DNA of 64,000 bases from Bdellovibrio sp. (lineage in GTDB: Bacteria; Myxococcota; SpSt-1050), in assembly GCA_020725805.1 (NCBI GenBank), contig DYEF01000072.1, positions 1 to 64,000 of the forward strand, read 5' to 3'. Below the pieces are notes generated by a model. That model was not told the DNA's origin and searched no databases. It was given only the letters and a program-made list of their open reading frames with translations. The position numbers and the translations under genes are program-made. How positions within the stretch are numbered: position 1 is the first letter of the stretch; every line of letters begins with the position of its first letter. Below, piece by piece: positions 26,692 to 35,893 of this stretch.

Positions 26692-28341
26692 TTATTTCAG
26701 TTTGTAAACGTTGAGGAGGGGTACACCTTCGACGGATATTTCGTACAGATTCGGGTAGTCTTTGTATTTATTATACAGTTCCGGATATTCCCTCCACCTC
26801 TCTTCGTGAGTCAGGACGAGGTATTCTGCAGTATTCAGGTCGACTATCCTGATATCGTCTCTCAGAAGTTTATCATTTTTGTAGTAGGGTGCAGAGCGGA
26901 TATATTCCTTGTTGTTGGGCAGAAAGGTTACCTTTGCATTCTTCGGGAGATTATTGTTGAACCATTTTACAAGGTCGGTATAGAAGATATCGTAGTACTG
27001 TCTCTCCATTCCGACCTTTAGTGCCCCCTTCGGTCCGCCGATGAATATGTTGTAATAACTCAGATGATACGGATGAATCCTGAGTGTCGAATAGACCGCA
27101 GGTGCTAACGCAAGAATGATGAGGACTGGCGGTAGTGCAGTTTTCAGAAATCCGCCTTCTGTCCTTATCTTTTTGCGGATGAATTCGTATGCTCCCTGAA
27201 TCCCGATTCCGCCAAGTATTGCAAAGAACGGAAAGAACGGCAGAAATAGTTTGACTCCTCCGTATTTGGGGACATTCGGGAAGGCAACTGTGCCGATAGT
27301 AATGAATGCGTTTATAAGGAGAAGTTCGTAGAAGACCTGCTGAGGCTCATCGATTTTGATTCTCTTCCTGTAGATTTTGAGCAGGGTAAAAATAATCAGG
27401 GCAATTCCTGCAAGTCCGGCAATTATCGTAAGAGGCGGGGTAGTTATGAGGGTCATTACAAATGATGAGTGCCACGGGGCAAACGGTTTTTCATAGATTG
27501 TCCCGAAGTAATAGAAGTAGATTCCGTAGTGCTTTATATGAAACCCCATATATTCGTTGAGCCTTTTTAAGGTATCGTTCCATATCCACGGCCAGATCAG
27601 ATAGAATACAATAAGCCCCAGCACAGGCATTGTAATGAGTGATAATTCCACCTTCGGGAATTTCAGCCCTGAGCCCCGGATGTATCTGAATTCATCGATA
27701 TTCTTGACTCCCCAGTATGCCAGAATGGCTGCATAGAAGAACGGGGCATTGAGCTTTGTCGAAAGGGCAAGCCCGAATACGAGTCCTGCAAGTATAGACC
27801 ACCTGAGCGATTTTCTTGATGCCAGATATGCTGCAAAGGAGAAGAAGTATGTGGAGGCTACCGCGGCATCGAGGGTCTCGACGTGTGAATGGAAGAAGAA
27901 TCGCGGCATAAATAGCAGGAGGAGCGAGGATGAGACTGCAGCGGTGAATCCGACATATCTGTAGACCGTATAGCAGAGAACAAAACCGAGAACGGAGACG
28001 AGAATCATTATCCCGAGTCTGATTCCCATGATATTGTTTGCAATCTTTAACCATTTTGTAAATACCAGATGCGAAATCCCCATCATCAGTTTTGCAAAAG
28101 GCGGGTGCTCGCGATTGTAGTTCCAGTATGAATCTATTTCAGATTGCGTAAATCCTGTGAAATCCCCCTTTATGGCCTTCGAAAATGCGTTTGTAATCCA
28201 TTCGGAGTATTTTATTGCCGCCTTCATATAAAAATCCACATCATCGGTCAGTCCGATTTCCTGTGCTGTAGGAATGAGGACAGCAAGGTAGATTATTGCA
28301 ATTATCAGAGAGGTAAGAAGTATCTTTCTCTTATGCGGCAT
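26692..28341 (-). CDS. GT39-type (PMT-like) membrane glycosyltransferase, paralogue 2
   Basis: A polytopic membrane protein of 549 residues with about ten hydrophobic segments. The first periplasmic loop carries the acidic pair in IGLTDDVDFYMKAA and the NREHPPFAKL motif typical of GT-C enzymes of the PMT/ArnT type, which use polyprenyl-phosphate sugars. The C-terminal soluble part (about 470-549) resembles that of the neighbouring paralogue. It begins 2 nt after the paralogue's stop, so the two arose by tandem duplication and are co-transcribed. The acceptor (protein or lipid) is unknown. Confidence 0.82.
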   Translation of the reverse strand: MPHKRKILLTSLIIAIIYLAVLIPTAQEIGLTDDVDFYMKAAIKYSEWITNAFSKAIKGDFTGFTQSEIDSYWNYNREHPPFAKLMMGISHLVFTKWLKIANNIMGIRLGIMILVSVLGFVLCYTVYRYVGFTAAVSSSLLLLFMPRFFFHSHVETLDAAVASTYFFSFAAYLASRKSLRWSILAGLVFGLALSTKLNAPFFYAAILAYWGVKNIDEFRYIRGSGLKFPKVELSLITMPVLGLIVFYLIWPWIWNDTLKRLNEYMGFHIKHYGIYFYYFGTIYEKPFAPWHSSFVMTLITTPPLTIIAGLAGIALIIFTLLKIYRKRIKIDEPQQVFYELLLINAFITIGTVAFPNVPKYGGVKLFLPFFPFFAILGGIGIQGAYEFIRKKIRTEGGFLKTALPPVLIILALAPAVYSTLRIHPYHLSYYNIFIGGPKGALKVGMERQYYDIFYTDLVKWFNNNLPKNAKVTFLPNNKEYIRSAPYYKNDKLLRDDIRIVDLNTAEYLVLTHEERWREYPELYNKYKDYPNLYEISVEGVPLLNVYKLK

Positions 28342-28343
28342 AT

Positions 28344-30026
28344 TTACTTATTCGACCTGATATATGTCTGAACCATCGGTGCTTCGTCTATATAAGTGCC
28401 GTGTCTTGCAACTCTATTCCCAAAATATCGCCAGGTTTTATATAGATCTTTCATATACCCCTTCTGGAAATGGAAGGTAGCGGCAGTGGCATTATCCGGT
28501 TCGTTGGCATAATTTATATCTTTTCTCAGAAATCCGTCGCGCTGATACATCCTGTACGAGTCGTAGTTCGTCCTCTGGAAATAGACCGATGAGTTAGGGG
28601 GGAGATTTGTGTTCAGGTAGTCGAGTTCATAATATCCGGCAAATCCCCAGAATTTTCTCTGCATCTCGATATCTGCCGCACCCCTGACGCCTCTTACGAA
28701 TTCATTGTAAAAGCCTGTTCCCACAGGATGGATATAGATTATCCCCAGTATCCCTGTGAGAATAATCAGTGAAACCGCACCGTACTGAATCTGCTTGCTG
28801 AATTTTATCAGTGAGGGCTTGTATGATATTGCAAACTTGAGAAGTGTCTCGAATTCGAGCGCACCAAGCAGGCAGAAGTATGGCATAGCATTGAACCAGT
28901 GTTTGACACCGCCGAATATCGGGACCGACGGCAGGGAGATGAGAAATATCGGAAAGAATGCGTTGAGCAATATAAGAAACATCAGAGCCCTGCTTTCGAG
29001 GGTTGAATAGATCTGCGGGGTCTTCTTTATCCACTGCACGATGAGCCAGAAGGTTGCTCTGAACGATCCCAGTGTCCCGAGTATCCAGATTACGGCAGGT
29101 ACGGTAATCATAGTTTTGAAATAAGGATATGATACAGGCAGAGGTGGTCTGTCATAGGTTACATTGAAGTATGAGACAGGGTAATGCTCGTGATGCAGGT
29201 GAAAGTTGAAATATGTCCCGAGCCTTGCGAATACCTCGGGCCAGAGATACGGCCAGTGACCTATCAGGATGAGCGGCCCGAAAATGAGCATGGAGAAGAA
29301 GGCGAGCGGGATAGTGGGGATTGAGAGTGAAACCCCTCCGTCCGGGTCTTTATGGAATTTCAGTTCGTTATGTCTGAGGTATATTATATAAATCAGCAGT
29401 AAAAATGGAATAAAGTATGCGTTGTGCTTCGTTGCAAGTGCAAAACCGAATATAATCCCTGCAAGGATTCCCCATTTGAAGGAGTAGAGTGATTTGACGA
29501 AAGCATAGACAGTGAAGAACCACATTGCTGTAATAGGGACGTCGAAGCAGGCGAGGTGAGAGTGAAACCAGAATCTGGGTATTACAGCCATCATCAGGGT
29601 AGAGAGGATTGCTACCCTCCTGTTGAAGAACTCGGCTGCAAAGAGATACATCAGAAAGAGCAGGAGTCCTGCAGAGAGCATACCGGGGATTCTGAATCCC
29701 GTTGAATTATTTGTAAGTTTCAGTTTGTTTGCAAAGAGCTGCCAGGAGAAGCCGAAGAGTTCCTTCATCAGAGCAGGGTGTTCGTGGTTGTAGGAGAAGT
29801 ATCTGTCGATATTTGCCTTTGTAAATGAGGCGAGCGGTCTGCCTTTTTTGAGATTATCCCAGAGCTCCACAAACCATCCGTTGTACTGTTCTGCGGCCTT
29901 GAAGTAATAACCTTCATCCCTTACAAAACCGATATCCTTGCTCGTTGCCAGAAGTATAACGATATAAATAAGGGCGATTATGAGAGCAGTTATATAGTCC
30001 TTTTTAGTGAGAATATTTCTGTTCAT
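28344..30026 (-). CDS. GT39-type (PMT-like) membrane glycosyltransferase, paralogue 1
   Basis: The 560-residue polytopic protein shares the layout of the downstream gene: signal-anchor helix, IGFVRDEGYYFKAAEQY with its acidic residues, NHEHPALMKE after about 75 residues, many TM helices, and a soluble C-terminus. The two proteins have the same motif spacing, evidence for a tandem duplication. The start overlaps the preceding gene's stop by 4 nt. Likely an inner-membrane enzyme that moves a sugar from a lipid carrier onto an exported acceptor. Confidence 0.82.
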   Translation of the reverse strand: MNRNILTKKDYITALIIALIYIVILLATSKDIGFVRDEGYYFKAAEQYNGWFVELWDNLKKGRPLASFTKANIDRYFSYNHEHPALMKELFGFSWQLFANKLKLTNNSTGFRIPGMLSAGLLLFLMYLFAAEFFNRRVAILSTLMMAVIPRFWFHSHLACFDVPITAMWFFTVYAFVKSLYSFKWGILAGIIFGFALATKHNAYFIPFLLLIYIIYLRHNELKFHKDPDGGVSLSIPTIPLAFFSMLIFGPLILIGHWPYLWPEVFARLGTYFNFHLHHEHYPVSYFNVTYDRPPLPVSYPYFKTMITVPAVIWILGTLGSFRATFWLIVQWIKKTPQIYSTLESRALMFLILLNAFFPIFLISLPSVPIFGGVKHWFNAMPYFCLLGALEFETLLKFAISYKPSLIKFSKQIQYGAVSLIILTGILGIIYIHPVGTGFYNEFVRGVRGAADIEMQRKFWGFAGYYELDYLNTNLPPNSSVYFQRTNYDSYRMYQRDGFLRKDINYANEPDNATAATFHFQKGYMKDLYKTWRYFGNRVARHGTYIDEAPMVQTYIRSNK

Positions 30027-30931
30027 TGGGAGACCCTCGTATCGGCATAAAAACAGAAGTGCCTGACACCATCAAGATGCGTACTCACCCTGAAGGTGAC
30101 TTTGTGGGGAGTATTTTTCAGATTATCCATATCTATGCTGAACCTGTGAGCCCCGATCTTATTCGGGTTTGTGTGGTATAAGACCTCTTTGTCGTCTATT
30201 AAAACACTTAGAAATACCGGAGAGCCCTGAACGTATCTGACTGCTTCGTCTGTCAGTCCGCTAAATCCGGAAATTTTGTCTCCGAGTATAACATTCTCGA
30301 AGTTTATCTCGATTATGGAGTTAGTAACCGGATGAGACCAGAGGCACTCTCTCCCTGTTCCGTCGATATCCAGTATCTCCTTGCCGATATACTGCCAGTC
30401 GGGTCCGCCGCAGGTCCACTTTTCGTTTCTGAAATCCTTGCACTCCTTTATTTCGTTACCTTTGAGAAGCCTTATTTTTGCATCCTTTATGCTGGCATAG
30501 AAATTATAGATGACTTTCTGTGGTTTTTCATTTTTGTAGTGATACAGAGAGAGTTTGCCGAAGTCTTTTGTGTCAATAAACCTGAATTTCTTTGAAAACC
30601 CTTCCTTTATCTTCTCCCCGTATCCGAAGACCGAAAAGACATAGATATTTTCATAGACAGAAAAGTCCTCTTCGAGCGGGTATCTCGGATTTAAAAGATT
30701 TAATTCGCCTATATACTCCCTTGCGCGCTCTGCCCAGAAGGGCTGCAGAATGATAACATCTCTTGAATTGTCGAAATTCTGTTTGATATATTTTGAAATA
30801 TTTTCATAATCTTTGAGTGACGGCCTCGAAAGAGGGCTATAGATATACCAGCCAAAAGAGAATAAAAGGACACCGATAAAGATACACAATGAAGCAATGT
30901 TTACATATTTCATTATTCTCTGATACAGCAT
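30023..30931 (-). CDS. Membrane-anchored protein of unknown function in the GT39 operon
   Basis: One N-terminal TM helix (NIASLCIFIGVLLFSFGWYIY) precedes a soluble part of about 270 residues, probably periplasmic. The last 130 residues look like a beta-sandwich (IIEINFENVILGDKISGFSGL; SVLIDDKEVLYHT), as in carbohydrate-binding or glycosidase accessory domains. An ATG at 30913 would also give a good TM start; neither has a strong RBS. First gene of a three-gene operon with the two GT39-type enzymes, so it may bind or present their substrate. Confidence 0.7.
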   Translation of the reverse strand: MLYQRIMKYVNIASLCIFIGVLLFSFGWYIYSPLSRPSLKDYENISKYIKQNFDNSRDVIILQPFWAERAREYIGELNLLNPRYPLEEDFSVYENIYVFSVFGYGEKIKEGFSKKFRFIDTKDFGKLSLYHYKNEKPQKVIYNFYASIKDAKIRLLKGNEIKECKDFRNEKWTCGGPDWQYIGKEILDIDGTGRECLWSHPVTNSIIEINFENVILGDKISGFSGLTDEAVRYVQGSPVFLSVLIDDKEVLYHTNPNKIGAHRFSIDMDNLKNTPHKVTFRVSTHLDGVRHFCFYADTRVSQ

Positions 30932-31021
30932 AACAGGCAGATTACCTACCTTAAAATACAGGTTTTTTCAATAAGAAACGGATTTGGAAAGACAATTTCA
31001 GGGATTTTAGGATACCCATCT

Positions 31022-31055
31022 CTTTTGTTTACAAAAGTGAATTTTGAAATATAAT
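31022..31055 (+). promoter_or_regulatory. Sigma70-type promoter with palindrome on the -35 box, for the restriction locus
   Basis: TTTACA at 31028-31033, a 16-base spacer and TATAAT at 31050-31055. The perfect inverted repeat CTTTTGT-TT-ACAAAAG (31022-31037) covers the -35 box, as an operator would. The first gene starts 60 bases downstream. No controller gene is seen in the locus. Confidence 0.55.
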
Positions 31056-31114
31056 ATATACTCCGTAATTTCAGGTATTTCAGGAATCGTAAGGTTTATT
31101 TTATCCGGAAGTAT

Positions 31115-31768
31115 ATGGTAACGATCAAATCAAAGGACAGGGTCAGAGATTTCGGAGAGGTTCTTACTCCGGAAAAAATAGTCAATGATATGCTCGATCT
31201 TGTAAAGCGGGAGACTCTCAGAATTGATTCACGCTTTCTTGAGCCTGCCTGCGGTACCGGGAATTTTCTGATCGAGATACTCAGGAGGAAACTGGATGTC
31301 GTCGGGAAGAAGTATCGAAAAGAGCAGATTGAGTATGAGCGGTATTCAGTTCTCGCAGTATCTTCAATTTATGGGATAGATCTACTCGAGGACAATGTAA
31401 TAGAGTGCAGAAGCCGTCTTTTTGAACTATATAAGGAGAAATACTCGAAACTCTACGGTCTTTTTATAAAGAAGAAACTTCTGGAGTCAGTTAGTTATAT
31501 TCTTTCGAGGAATATCATCTGTGGTGATGCACTTACTCTTAAGACCGTAGGAGATAATCCGGAACCAATTATTTTTTCCGAGTGGTCTCTTTTCAACGGC
31601 AGTATGGTGATCAGGAGGGATTTTGCCTTTTATGAACTGATGGATGACTGTCAGTATACTGAAAGACCACTTTTTTCGGATCTCGGGGAGAAGGTGTTTA
31701 TTCCTAAGCCAAAGAAAGAGTATTCACCGGTTCATTTTATGGAGATAGCAAATGCCTATGATAAGTAA
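31115..31768 (+). CDS. Methyltransferase-like subunit with SAM site, no NPPY
   Basis: The 217-residue protein begins GEVLTPEKIVNDMLDLV, typical of N6-adenine methyltransferases of type I/IIG systems. A canonical SAM motif FLEPACGTGNFL follows (about residues 41-52), then an acidic motif YGIDLLEDNV near 90 and NIICGDALTL near 140. The catalytic motif IV (NPPY/DPPY) is absent before the stop. It therefore looks like a free-standing SAM-binding half. The next gene overlaps it by 17 nt and does contain NPPY. The pair may form one working enzyme, or this subunit may be a non-catalytic partner. Confidence 0.75.
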   Translation: MVTIKSKDRVRDFGEVLTPEKIVNDMLDLVKRETLRIDSRFLEPACGTGNFLIEILRRKLDVVGKKYRKEQIEYERYSVLAVSSIYGIDLLEDNVIECRSRLFELYKEKYSKLYGLFIKKKLLESVSYILSRNIICGDALTLKTVGDNPEPIIFSEWSLFNGSMVIRRDFAFYELMDDCQYTERPLFSDLGEKVFIPKPKKEYSPVHFMEIANAYDK

Positions 31769-33326
31769 TTATAATCCTGATGTGCTCTCCTGTCTGGCAA
31801 ATCTTTCGAGCGACGAGGTTTTCACACCGCCCGGGCTTGCCAATCAGATGCTCGATTTGCTGCCGCAGCAGCTATGGAACAATCCCGATATCCGTTTTCT
31901 CGACCCCTGCTGCAAGTCAGGTGTCTTCCTGCGCGAGATAGCGAAGAGACTCGATAAGGGACTTGAAAATAAGATTCCTGACCGGCAGGAACGTATCAAT
32001 CATATTATGAAGAATCAGCTCTTTGGCATTGCCATTACCGAACTGACCGGGCTGATATCGAGACGCTCACTGTATTGCTCTAAAACTGCAAACGGGAAAT
32101 ATTCTGTATGTACTGTCTTTAATGACCCTTACGGCAATATCCGTTTCAGGAGGATTAAGCACGAATGGAAGGATGGACGTTGTGTTTTTTGCGGTGCAAG
32201 TCAGGAAAACTATGACCGTGGGCCGGACCTCGAGAGCCACGCATACGAGTTTATCCATACCGAAAAACCGGAGGAGATATTTAATATGAAGTTTGATGTA
32301 ATCATCGGCAACCCGCCGTATCAGCTCAGTGATGGTGGAGGAGAGGGTTATAGTGCGGTTCCAATCTACAATTATTTTGTTGAGAATGCTATTAAGATTA
32401 GACCTAGATACTTGTTGATGATTATTCCTGCTCGGTGGTATTCTGGTGGTAAAGGTCTGGATGATTTCAGGAAAATGATATTGAGTGATAATCGGTTCAA
32501 GGAGCTTCATGATTTTCCTGAGACTTCTGACTGTTTTCCTGGATTAAATATCAGAGGAGGAGTTTGCTATTTTCTATGGTCAAGCGATTATATTGGTGAT
32601 TGCAAGGTAGTTAATCATATAGGGAAGAGTTTTAATTCGATGGTTAGGTCTTTAACTGAGCCAAATATTGAAATTTTTATTAGGTATAACAAAGCAATAA
32701 GTATTGTTAGAAAAGTTCGTTCTTTCAATGAGCCTACTTATGATAATCTTGTTATGTCAAGGAACGTATTTGGTATACCATCGAATTTCAATCTTTACTC
32801 AAAAAATCCAAAAGAAAATTTTAATATTAAACTATATAGGAGTGATAGGTCTTGTAGAGATATTTCGGACAGAGTTGTTTATGTATCAAGTAAACATATA
32901 AAAAGAAATATTCACCTAGTTAACAAGATAAAGGTGATAGTCTCTAAGGCAAGTCCAGGTGGAGATGAATATCCTCATTCTATAATTACTACACCTATAA
33001 TAGCAGGGAAGAAATCCGTATGTACAGAAACATATCTTGTTATATCTGTTTTTAATTCAATGAAAGAAGCTAAGAATTTGTTATGTTATATGTCTACAAA
33101 ATTTTTTAGGTTTATGCTAGCTCTAGTTAAAAATACTCAGAATATATCTAGGGATTGCTTCTCACTTGTTCCAGTTGTTAATCTAGATAATGTTTGGACT
33201 GACGAGAACCTATATAAAAAATATGGTCTTACTAAGGAGGAGATTGATTTTATAGAGTCTATGATTCGTCCTATGCCTCTTAATGGAGGAGATGAGATAG
33301 TCACCGATGAAGGGGATGATGAGTGA
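31752..33326 (+). CDS. Eco57I-like N6-adenine DNA methyltransferase/specificity subunit
   Basis: Residues about 20-60 hold TPPGLANQMLDLLP and a degenerate motif I, FLDPCCKSGVFL. Cys residues between about 115 and 150 (including RCVFCGAS) could bind zinc. Motif IV is intact: IIGNPPYQ with Asn187-Tyr190. The C-terminal 330 residues should read the DNA target. From about 32340 the codon style becomes markedly richer in A and T than in the first 190 codons, which points to exchange of the recognition part. GGAG seven bases upstream supports the ATG at 31752. With the preceding SAM-binding subunit and the downstream helicase-nuclease it forms a restriction-modification-like locus. Confidence 0.8.
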   Translation: MPMISNYNPDVLSCLANLSSDEVFTPPGLANQMLDLLPQQLWNNPDIRFLDPCCKSGVFLREIAKRLDKGLENKIPDRQERINHIMKNQLFGIAITELTGLISRRSLYCSKTANGKYSVCTVFNDPYGNIRFRRIKHEWKDGRCVFCGASQENYDRGPDLESHAYEFIHTEKPEEIFNMKFDVIIGNPPYQLSDGGGEGYSAVPIYNYFVENAIKIRPRYLLMIIPARWYSGGKGLDDFRKMILSDNRFKELHDFPETSDCFPGLNIRGGVCYFLWSSDYIGDCKVVNHIGKSFNSMVRSLTEPNIEIFIRYNKAISIVRKVRSFNEPTYDNLVMSRNVFGIPSNFNLYSKNPKENFNIKLYRSDRSCRDISDRVVYVSSKHIKRNIHLVNKIKVIVSKASPGGDEYPHSIITTPIIAGKKSVCTETYLVISVFNSMKEAKNLLCYMSTKFFRFMLALVKNTQNISRDCFSLVPVVNLDNVWTDENLYKKYGLTKEEIDFIESMIRPMPLNGGDEIVTDEGDDE

Positions 33327-33379
33327 TAGACAACAAACTTTTTAGCTCCAATGATGAGGAATAGCGGAGGACCAATATA

Positions 33380-35893
33380 ATGGCAGTCAACTATGATTTT
33401 TTCCCCCAACGTCCTAAAGTAGAGCCGAAGATTTATGCCTATGAGGAGACCAATCCGCAGTATGCCGGATTACTAAAAATCGGCTACACCACACGGAGTG
33501 TTCAGGAAAGGGTAGCAGAGCAGTTTCCTACACTGCGTCCGGGTCCGAAGCCATACAGGATTGTCCTCGAAGAGACAGCTGTAAGAAATGACGGGACTTC
33601 ATTTACTGACCATGATGTGCACAGAATGCTTCGTATAAACGGTATCCAGAAGGCAGGCGGTGAATGGTATCGCTGCAGTGTCGAACAGCTGAAATCCGCA
33701 ATCAATGCAGTTAAGGAAGGCCAGCTTTTCGAGGAACAACGTTCACAGAATTTCAGAATGAGACCCGAACAGGAGGCGGCAGTCGAAAAGACTATTGCAT
33801 ATTTCAAAAACTATAGCAGAGAGAATAAAAAACCACCTCATTTTCTCTGGAACTGTAAAATGCGTTTTGGAAAGACATTTGCTGCCTATCAGCTCGCAAA
33901 AAGGATGAACTGGAAGAGGGTACTAGTTCTGACCTTCAAACCGGCGGTTCAGAGTGCATGGGAGGAAGATTTAAGATGTCATATTGATTTTGCAGGCTGG
34001 CAGTTTATCAAACCCGGTGGGCTGACCTACGAACAGGCTGATAAAAAGAAGCCTATCGTATGTTTCGGTTCATTTCAGGATTATCTGGGACGCAATCCCA
34101 ATACAGGAGGTATAAAGACAAAAAATGAGTGGGTTCATACGATAAACTGGGATTGTGTCATATTAGATGAATATCATTACGGTGCATGGAGAGAGAATGC
34201 TAAGGATCTCTTCGAGTCAGAAGATGAGGATGAAAAGAGGGCTGCAACGGGTGAAGGTATCGAATATTTTGATGAAGATATGATGCCTATTACCTCCAAT
34301 CATTATCTTTATCTCTCTGGTACCCCTTTTCGTGCAATTGCAACCGGTGAGTTCATTGAAGAACAGATATATAACTGGACATATTCGGATGAACAGAGAG
34401 CAAAACAGGAGTGGAAAGGAGAGAACAATCCGTATTTATCACTTCCCAGAATGGTACTCCTAACCTACCAGCTACCGGATGCAATAAGGGAGGTAGCTCT
34501 TATGGGAGAGTTCAATGAGTTTGACCTGAATACCTTCTTCTCTGCGGAAGGGATTGGTGATAATGCAAAGTTTGTTTATGAGAATGAGGTGCAGAAATGG
34601 CTCGACCTTATAAGAGGAGAATATCTGCCGGCAAATATCGACAATCTTAAACTCGGTGCCCAGAGACCTCCTCTTCCTTTCTCCGATGTAAGACTATTGA
34701 ATGTCCTGACTCATACATTGTGGTTTCTTCCAAGTGTCGCAGCCTGCTACGCAATGAGAAACCTGCTCAGAAAAAGGCAGAACAAGTTCTATCAGGATTA
34801 TATAATAATCGTTGCAGCAGGTGCAGCAGCCGGGATTGGAGTAGAGGCACTAAAACCTGTACTCGAGGCGATGGATGACCCTCTTAAAACAAAGACGATT
34901 ACACTTACCTGTGGAAAACTGACGACCGGTGTGACCGTAAGACCTTGGACGGGTATATTTATGCTTAGAAACTGTCAGAGCCCCGAGACATATTTTCAGG
35001 CGGCATTCCGTGTTCAGAATCCCTGGACTATCAAAAACCCCGACGGAACGTCTCCAAATAAAGAGCTGATACTTAAAGAGGAATGTTATGTCTTCGATTT
35101 TGCACCGGACCGTGCACTAATACAGATTGCTGATTACAGTTGCAGGCTCAACCTTAATGAAAGCGACCCTGAAAAGAAAGTGGAGGAGTTTATAAGATTC
35201 CTTCCGGTTCTTGCATATGACGGAAGTTCTATGAAACAGATAGATGCCGCCGGAGTACTGGATATGGCAATGAGCGGGACGACGGCTACATTACTTGCGC
35301 GTCGCTGGGAGAGTGCATTATTGGTTAATGTAGATAACGATACCTTAAAGCGTCTTCTAAACGAAGAGGCTGCTATGAAGGCTCTGATGTCTATCGAAGG
35401 ATTCAGGAGCCTGAACAAAGATATCGAAACGATTATTAATAAATCTGAAGCAGTGAAGAAACTAAGCAGAGAGGCAAATGAGAGAAATCTAACAAAAAGC
35501 GAAAAGAAACAGCTTACAGAAGAGGAGAAGGAATATAAAAGTCTAAGGAAAGAGATTCAGGACAAACTAATTAAATTTGCAACAAGAATACCGGTTTTTA
35601 TGTATTTAACGGATTATCGCGAAAGGACGCTCAGGGATGTAATTACCCAGCTGGAACCGGGATTGTTCAAAAAAGTAACAGGATTAACCATAAAAGACTT
35701 CGAACTGCTGGTCAGTCTGGGCTTATTTAACAGCGCATTGATGAACGATGCTGTATATAAGTTCAAAAGATATGAGGACCCGAGTCTTGTATATACAGGT
35801 ATCAACAGGCATGAAGAAGGAGATTATGGTCTCTATGACACCGTTATAAAGAAAAGGGATAGTGATACAATTCTGTTGAATAAAGATAAATAG
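33380..35893 (+). CDS. GIY-YIG nuclease-SF2 helicase fusion (restriction subunit)
   Basis: Residues about 14-90 form a GIY-YIG domain of the T5orf172 type (IYAYEETNPQYAGLLKIGYT; TDHDVHRML; GGEWYRC). An SF2 helicase of the ResIII kind follows: Walker A MRFGKTFAAYQ (GKT 164-166), LVLTFKPAVQSAW, Walker B LDEYHYG near 262, YLSGTPFRA near 314, LTTGVTVRPWTG, and QAAFRVQNPW near 545. The C-terminal third is helical and charged. The nuclease on the N-terminus would cut DNA while the motor translocates. The start is 53 nt after the methyltransferase gene. Most known HsdR/Res subunits use a PD-(D/E)XK nuclease, so this one differs. No signs of frameshift. Confidence 0.85.
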   Translation: MAVNYDFFPQRPKVEPKIYAYEETNPQYAGLLKIGYTTRSVQERVAEQFPTLRPGPKPYRIVLEETAVRNDGTSFTDHDVHRMLRINGIQKAGGEWYRCSVEQLKSAINAVKEGQLFEEQRSQNFRMRPEQEAAVEKTIAYFKNYSRENKKPPHFLWNCKMRFGKTFAAYQLAKRMNWKRVLVLTFKPAVQSAWEEDLRCHIDFAGWQFIKPGGLTYEQADKKKPIVCFGSFQDYLGRNPNTGGIKTKNEWVHTINWDCVILDEYHYGAWRENAKDLFESEDEDEKRAATGEGIEYFDEDMMPITSNHYLYLSGTPFRAIATGEFIEEQIYNWTYSDEQRAKQEWKGENNPYLSLPRMVLLTYQLPDAIREVALMGEFNEFDLNTFFSAEGIGDNAKFVYENEVQKWLDLIRGEYLPANIDNLKLGAQRPPLPFSDVRLLNVLTHTLWFLPSVAACYAMRNLLRKRQNKFYQDYIIIVAAGAAAGIGVEALKPVLEAMDDPLKTKTITLTCGKLTTGVTVRPWTGIFMLRNCQSPETYFQAAFRVQNPWTIKNPDGTSPNKELILKEECYVFDFAPDRALIQIADYSCRLNLNESDPEKKVEEFIRFLPVLAYDGSSMKQIDAAGVLDMAMSGTTATLLARRWESALLVNVDNDTLKRLLNEEAAMKALMSIEGFRSLNKDIETIINKSEAVKKLSREANERNLTKSEKKQLTEEEKEYKSLRKEIQDKLIKFATRIPVFMYLTDYRERTLRDVITQLEPGLFKKVTGLTIKDFELLVSLGLFNSALMNDAVYKFKRYEDPSLVYTGINRHEEGDYGLYDTVIKKRDSDTILLNKDK

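Noticed and set aside
30059-30070. Copy of the GTGCCTGACACC motif
   Set aside because: It lies inside the coding sequence of the membrane-anchored protein and reads naturally as its C-terminal residues, so I treat it as chance and leave it out of the dispersed-repeat list.
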